The notes below the pieces were generated by a model. That model saw nothing but the letters and a program-made list of their open reading frames with translations, had not been told where the DNA came from and did not search any database. From Gnetum montanum (Eukaryota > Streptophyta > Gnetopsida > Gnetales > Gnetaceae): a DNA stretch of 59,374 nt. Numbering within the stretch: position 1 is the stretch's first letter; every line of letters begins with the position of its first letter. Location: contig MNCI01029990.1 of assembly GCA_015680685.1 (NCBI GenBank), positions 1 through 59,374 of the forward strand. The letters are read 5' to 3'. Position numbers and translations under genes: made by a program. Shown here piece after piece: positions 56,521-59,374 of the stretch.

Positions 56521-58089
56521 TGAAACACAACTAATTTTGGCCTAGCACTTTAGACAAAAATCAAGCTAAGTTATGTTGCTGCCCAACATGAGTACAACGT
56601 GACCAAACTTGGAGGCCTCCGAAATAGCCCCCGATGGTCCATGATTCAATAGGCAAGGTCCCCCCAGGGCCCACAGATGACTGCACCAACTTCTAGCATC
56701 TAGAATCAAAAGTTTCAAGTTCAAAATGTTTGGTTTTGGCTAAGTACACTTTGGTTACTTTTTCAGATGCTGCACAGCGTAAGGGTTAGCGTCACCAAAT
56801 TTTGGAGCCCCGAAATTGAGTCAAAACAGGCCAAAATCGAGCACAAGGACCCCCCATGACCTTCACCAAGGTCCCTAGCAACTCCCAGCCTCCAATCAAG
56901 ATTTGGGCCTCAAATGTGCCATTTTGACTTGGTGATGTTGGGGTTACTTTTTCAGACGTTGCACAGCGTAAGGATCAACGTCACCAATTTTTAGAGCCCC
57001 AAAACTGAGCCAAAATGACTTGATTTTAAGGGTGTAAGTCATCCTCAAGGTCCACTATTGATAACTATGGGTCCCAGACTTCAAAAATTCCAGATTTCAG
57101 CCCAAAATTGCAAGTTTTGGAGGTCACACTGCAAGTCACGCTGGATGCAAGACAATCGAGGCGGTGTTAATCCTTCTTGATTTTCTTTTTTAAGAAATCT
57201 GTAAAATGGAAAAGGGATATGAAAGCCCATGCAAAATCAGGCCAAATATTCAGAAAATATATATATATATAACTTTTCAAGCAAGCCAGAGCCAGAGCTA
57301 ATCTTTCTAAATTTTCTTTTTAAATTTTTAAATTTTTTATCACTTGAGGGCTTGTATTTCTAATTTGTATTTTTATAATGGGCTTGAATGACCCACAAAT
57401 TGTAAAATACATTGAACTTGGTCAAAGAAAACCCTAGCCAAACCCTAGCCCAACCCTATAAATACCCTATCAATTCACACAAACTAGAGGAGGCAAAAAA
57501 GGAGAAGAAGAAGTAGAAGATTAGAAGAGGCAAAGATTGGAGAGATTGGTAATTCTGAAGGAGGACAGAATTTGCAATCCTTGGGCGCTTGGCACATCTG
57601 ATTGTTGGCTTCCAAGTTTTTCTCACATTCATCCTATTTCATCATTGCATCATCGTGTCATATCATTCCGGGGCTAGGCATTTGACTTGCCATCCACACT
57701 TGTGCAACTACGCTTTGACCGGTGCATATTCCTGTTTGAACAATACAATATAGTTTCATTATTGCCTCCCATTTATATTGTTTAGTTCTATTTATGCTTT
57801 ACAAATATAGCTTTGTTTATGATTTATTCATAATTCAGTACGCTTTATTTACATTTCGTATCATTGTCTACATTCGATTTACATCCTGTTTACGATAACC
57901 CCAGCACTAGCCGTAGCTTACGCTCAGGGAAGTCCTTGGTTGATTTCTGTGCAAACCATCAAAGGCACTCTGCCTTCGTTTATTTTTCCAACTTGCCCTC
58001 GGGCGAAGGTAGGGTTAGCTATGGCTGCCCGACGATCTCTCGGTGTCTGTTTCCCTTCCAGCCTTACACTGACGATTTAGGTCAGTACA
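56521..58089 (+). repeat. Tat2 5' LTR
   Basis: 1569 bp, TGAAACACAACT...GGTCAGTACA. The left end matches the Tat1 and solo LTR starts; the right end is closest to the solo LTR at 13700-15559 (ATAACCCCAGC, AGTCCTTGGTTGAT, GCGAAGGTAGG). Confidence 0.87.
57457..57464 (+). promoter_or_regulatory. TATA box of the Tat2 LTR
   Basis: TATAAATA in CAACCCTATAAATACCC, preceded by CCCTAGCC repeats. Confidence 0.65.
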
Positions 58090-58094
58090 GTTTT

Positions 58095-58113
58095 TGGCAC
58101 TAGAAGGAGGGCC
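58095..58113 (+). other. Tat2 primer-binding site
   Basis: TGGCACTAGAAGGAGGGCC, five bases after the LTR end. Starts with the TGG that pairs with a tRNA 3' CCA. Intact compared with Tat1. Which tRNA pairs was not determined. Confidence 0.7.
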
Positions 58114-58276
58114 ACTTTCTTGTTATTGGTTAAAACATCACTACCTGTCAAAACTCATCCACCTTGCCCATTTGAGTCTCCTCATCCCTATTGATCACAC
58201 TGAGCTTGTGTCACCCCACGCTACAACTGCTTGCGATCCAACTCCATTTGTCTACCCCATTCCATTCACGTTTATC

Positions 58277-59374
58277 ATGGAATCTTCCCAAATCAACCTA
58301 GTAACACTATCGATTGCTGACTTTGGGGTCAAAGCTTCAAACCCTGTGACTACTACGGAATCCATAACCGTTATTGAACACATAAATCCTCAAGGCCCTA
58401 CGCGCCAATCCCTCAGGCTACAGGGAAAAGGCCCCATTCACGCAACTCTTACACCCGAACAGTATAATTTTATCTATGTCAAAATCTAAGCCAACCTACC
58501 CATTGATCGTGTAGAGAGGGAAGCTAAGTGAGAATATGAATTTATCCACAAAGGAGGACGTGAGTTTATCCCTTCTGCATTTGACATAATCCCACTGTCT
58601 AAAAACCATCATAAACTCATATCCCAGCTTCTTATGGCTAGAAGTCAAGCCTTACAACTACCTCCCATAGAGCCTCAAGATGAAGAAGATGACTTTGCAG
58701 CCCAATCTGAACATGGAGAATCATACCATACCGTTAGCCCCCATGCCCACAAAAATCCATTTTTCCATCCTTTCCTGGAAGAAACTATGTTTCCTTCTTC
58801 ATCCACAAACACTCGAGGACCTGTTCCCCATTCCATTCCTATCTTCTCTGTGCTCAACAACATTCACTCTGATACGTCCACTTCCATCATTCCTCCACCA
58901 GTGCAGTCCCAACAACTCCCCCAAACCAACGTAGGGTCAATCTTCCAACCTCAAGTAATTGGAATACCGTCAGTCATACCAGCTTCTACATCCACGCATT
59001 ACATACCCCAGATGCATATTCATGGGGCATCATTGATTACTCCAACCCAACATGTTCAAGGCATTACCTCACAACCTGTAGCTGGGCAGTGGGCTCCACC
59101 GATAGTCTCAATCCCAAATACCATCCCACCACAAATGTTAGCCCAACAACCTACCTTTCCACAAACAATGCAACAAGTAAACCATTATCATCCACAATCC
59201 ACCGATTTTCCTACTACCCAAAAATGGGTAGACACACAAAAAATGATGCACTCGTTGGCATAAGAGTTAAAACGCCTTAAAACTTTCAACAATGAGGAAG
59301 TCAAGGTACTAGATTTCTATCAAGATGACCCAATTGACCCCTCAGTTCCACCCTTGACCTTGCCAAAAGGAGTC
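58277..59374 (+). pseudogene. Tat2 gag, N-terminal part, two stops
   Basis: ATG 58277 gives MESSQINLVTLS, then RQSLRLQGKGPIHATL and YNFIYVKI; stops at 58487 and 58529. Next are 240 open codons (58532-59263 in frame): EYEFIHKGGREFIPS, an acidic patch (EPQDEEDDFAAQ) and a long Pro/Ser/Gln-rich linker. After a stop at 59261 it continues VKVLDFYQDDPIDPSVPPLTLP, matching Tat1 VQVMDFYHDDPIS near 28300. The capsid core lies beyond the window. I chose the ATG at 58277 because the Tat1 gag start aligns with it. Confidence 0.8.

Larger units (their letters stand above)
56521..59374 (+). mobile_element. Tat2: 5' part of a second Tat-type element
   Basis: LTR, primer site and gag in plus orientation, running off the right edge. 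It interrupts the Athila-like pol end at 56520, so it is younger than unit 1. The five bases before it are AGGTT, the predicted target duplication. Gag is better preserved than in Tat1. Confidence 0.87.

Noticed and set aside
57250-57275. (TA)n run as a regulatory element in Tat2
   Set aside because: Simple microsatellite of about 8 repeats; no counterpart in the solo LTR or Tat1.

Overview
This is plant nuclear DNA made almost entirely of old LTR retrotransposons. I see no tRNA, rRNA, CRISPR or bacterial-type gene. Long Ty3/gypsy elements of the Athila and Tat lineages, a spliced gene inside one of them and an AT-rich background point to a seed plant with a large genome. A gymnosperm is my guess from texture only. 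Nearly every coding remnant is broken by stops, many of them TAG.

Left part (1-11215). A decayed plus-strand Athila-like element (LTR to 724, gag, protease) ends at a single N. It is followed by an LTR whose first half is inverted between two Ns (3350 and 3815). After a stretch with RTE-type LINE scraps come two minus-strand Athila-like LTRs (A 5694-6635, B 7308-8201), each next to a piece of a third reading frame (ORF3).

Middle part (11216-25183). Anonymous DNA, reminiscent of plant mitochondrial spacer, carries a solo Tat-type LTR with a perfect target duplication (CTATT). Further on are a minus-strand LTR-like block, an unrecognised 182-codon open frame and a broken piece of a plant FAD-dependent desaturase/amine-oxidase-like gene.

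The 25184-42525 block is one complete but dead Tat/Ogre-like element (Tat1): 1666- and 1608-bp LTRs, target duplication AATGG, primer site, gag, protease, RT/RNase H with an internal deletion, integrase and polypurine tract. Between protease and RT it carries, on the opposite strand, a separate gene with its own TATA box, ATG, about eight exons with GT-AG introns, stop and AATAAA. Five of the seven splice junctions keep the reading frame when traced by eye. Minisatellites sharing one core motif lie on both sides of this gene and again after integrase. I regard this as the main find.

Right part (43101-59374). Read on the minus strand: 3' end of pol, spacer and ORF3 (56519-52152), one LTR (C, 51204-52151), then primer site, gag, protease, RT, RNase H, integrase and spacer (51203-43101). 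One LTR is therefore shared by two partial Athila-like units. A second, younger Tat-type element (Tat2) has inserted in the 3' end of pol at 56521 and runs out of the window within gag.
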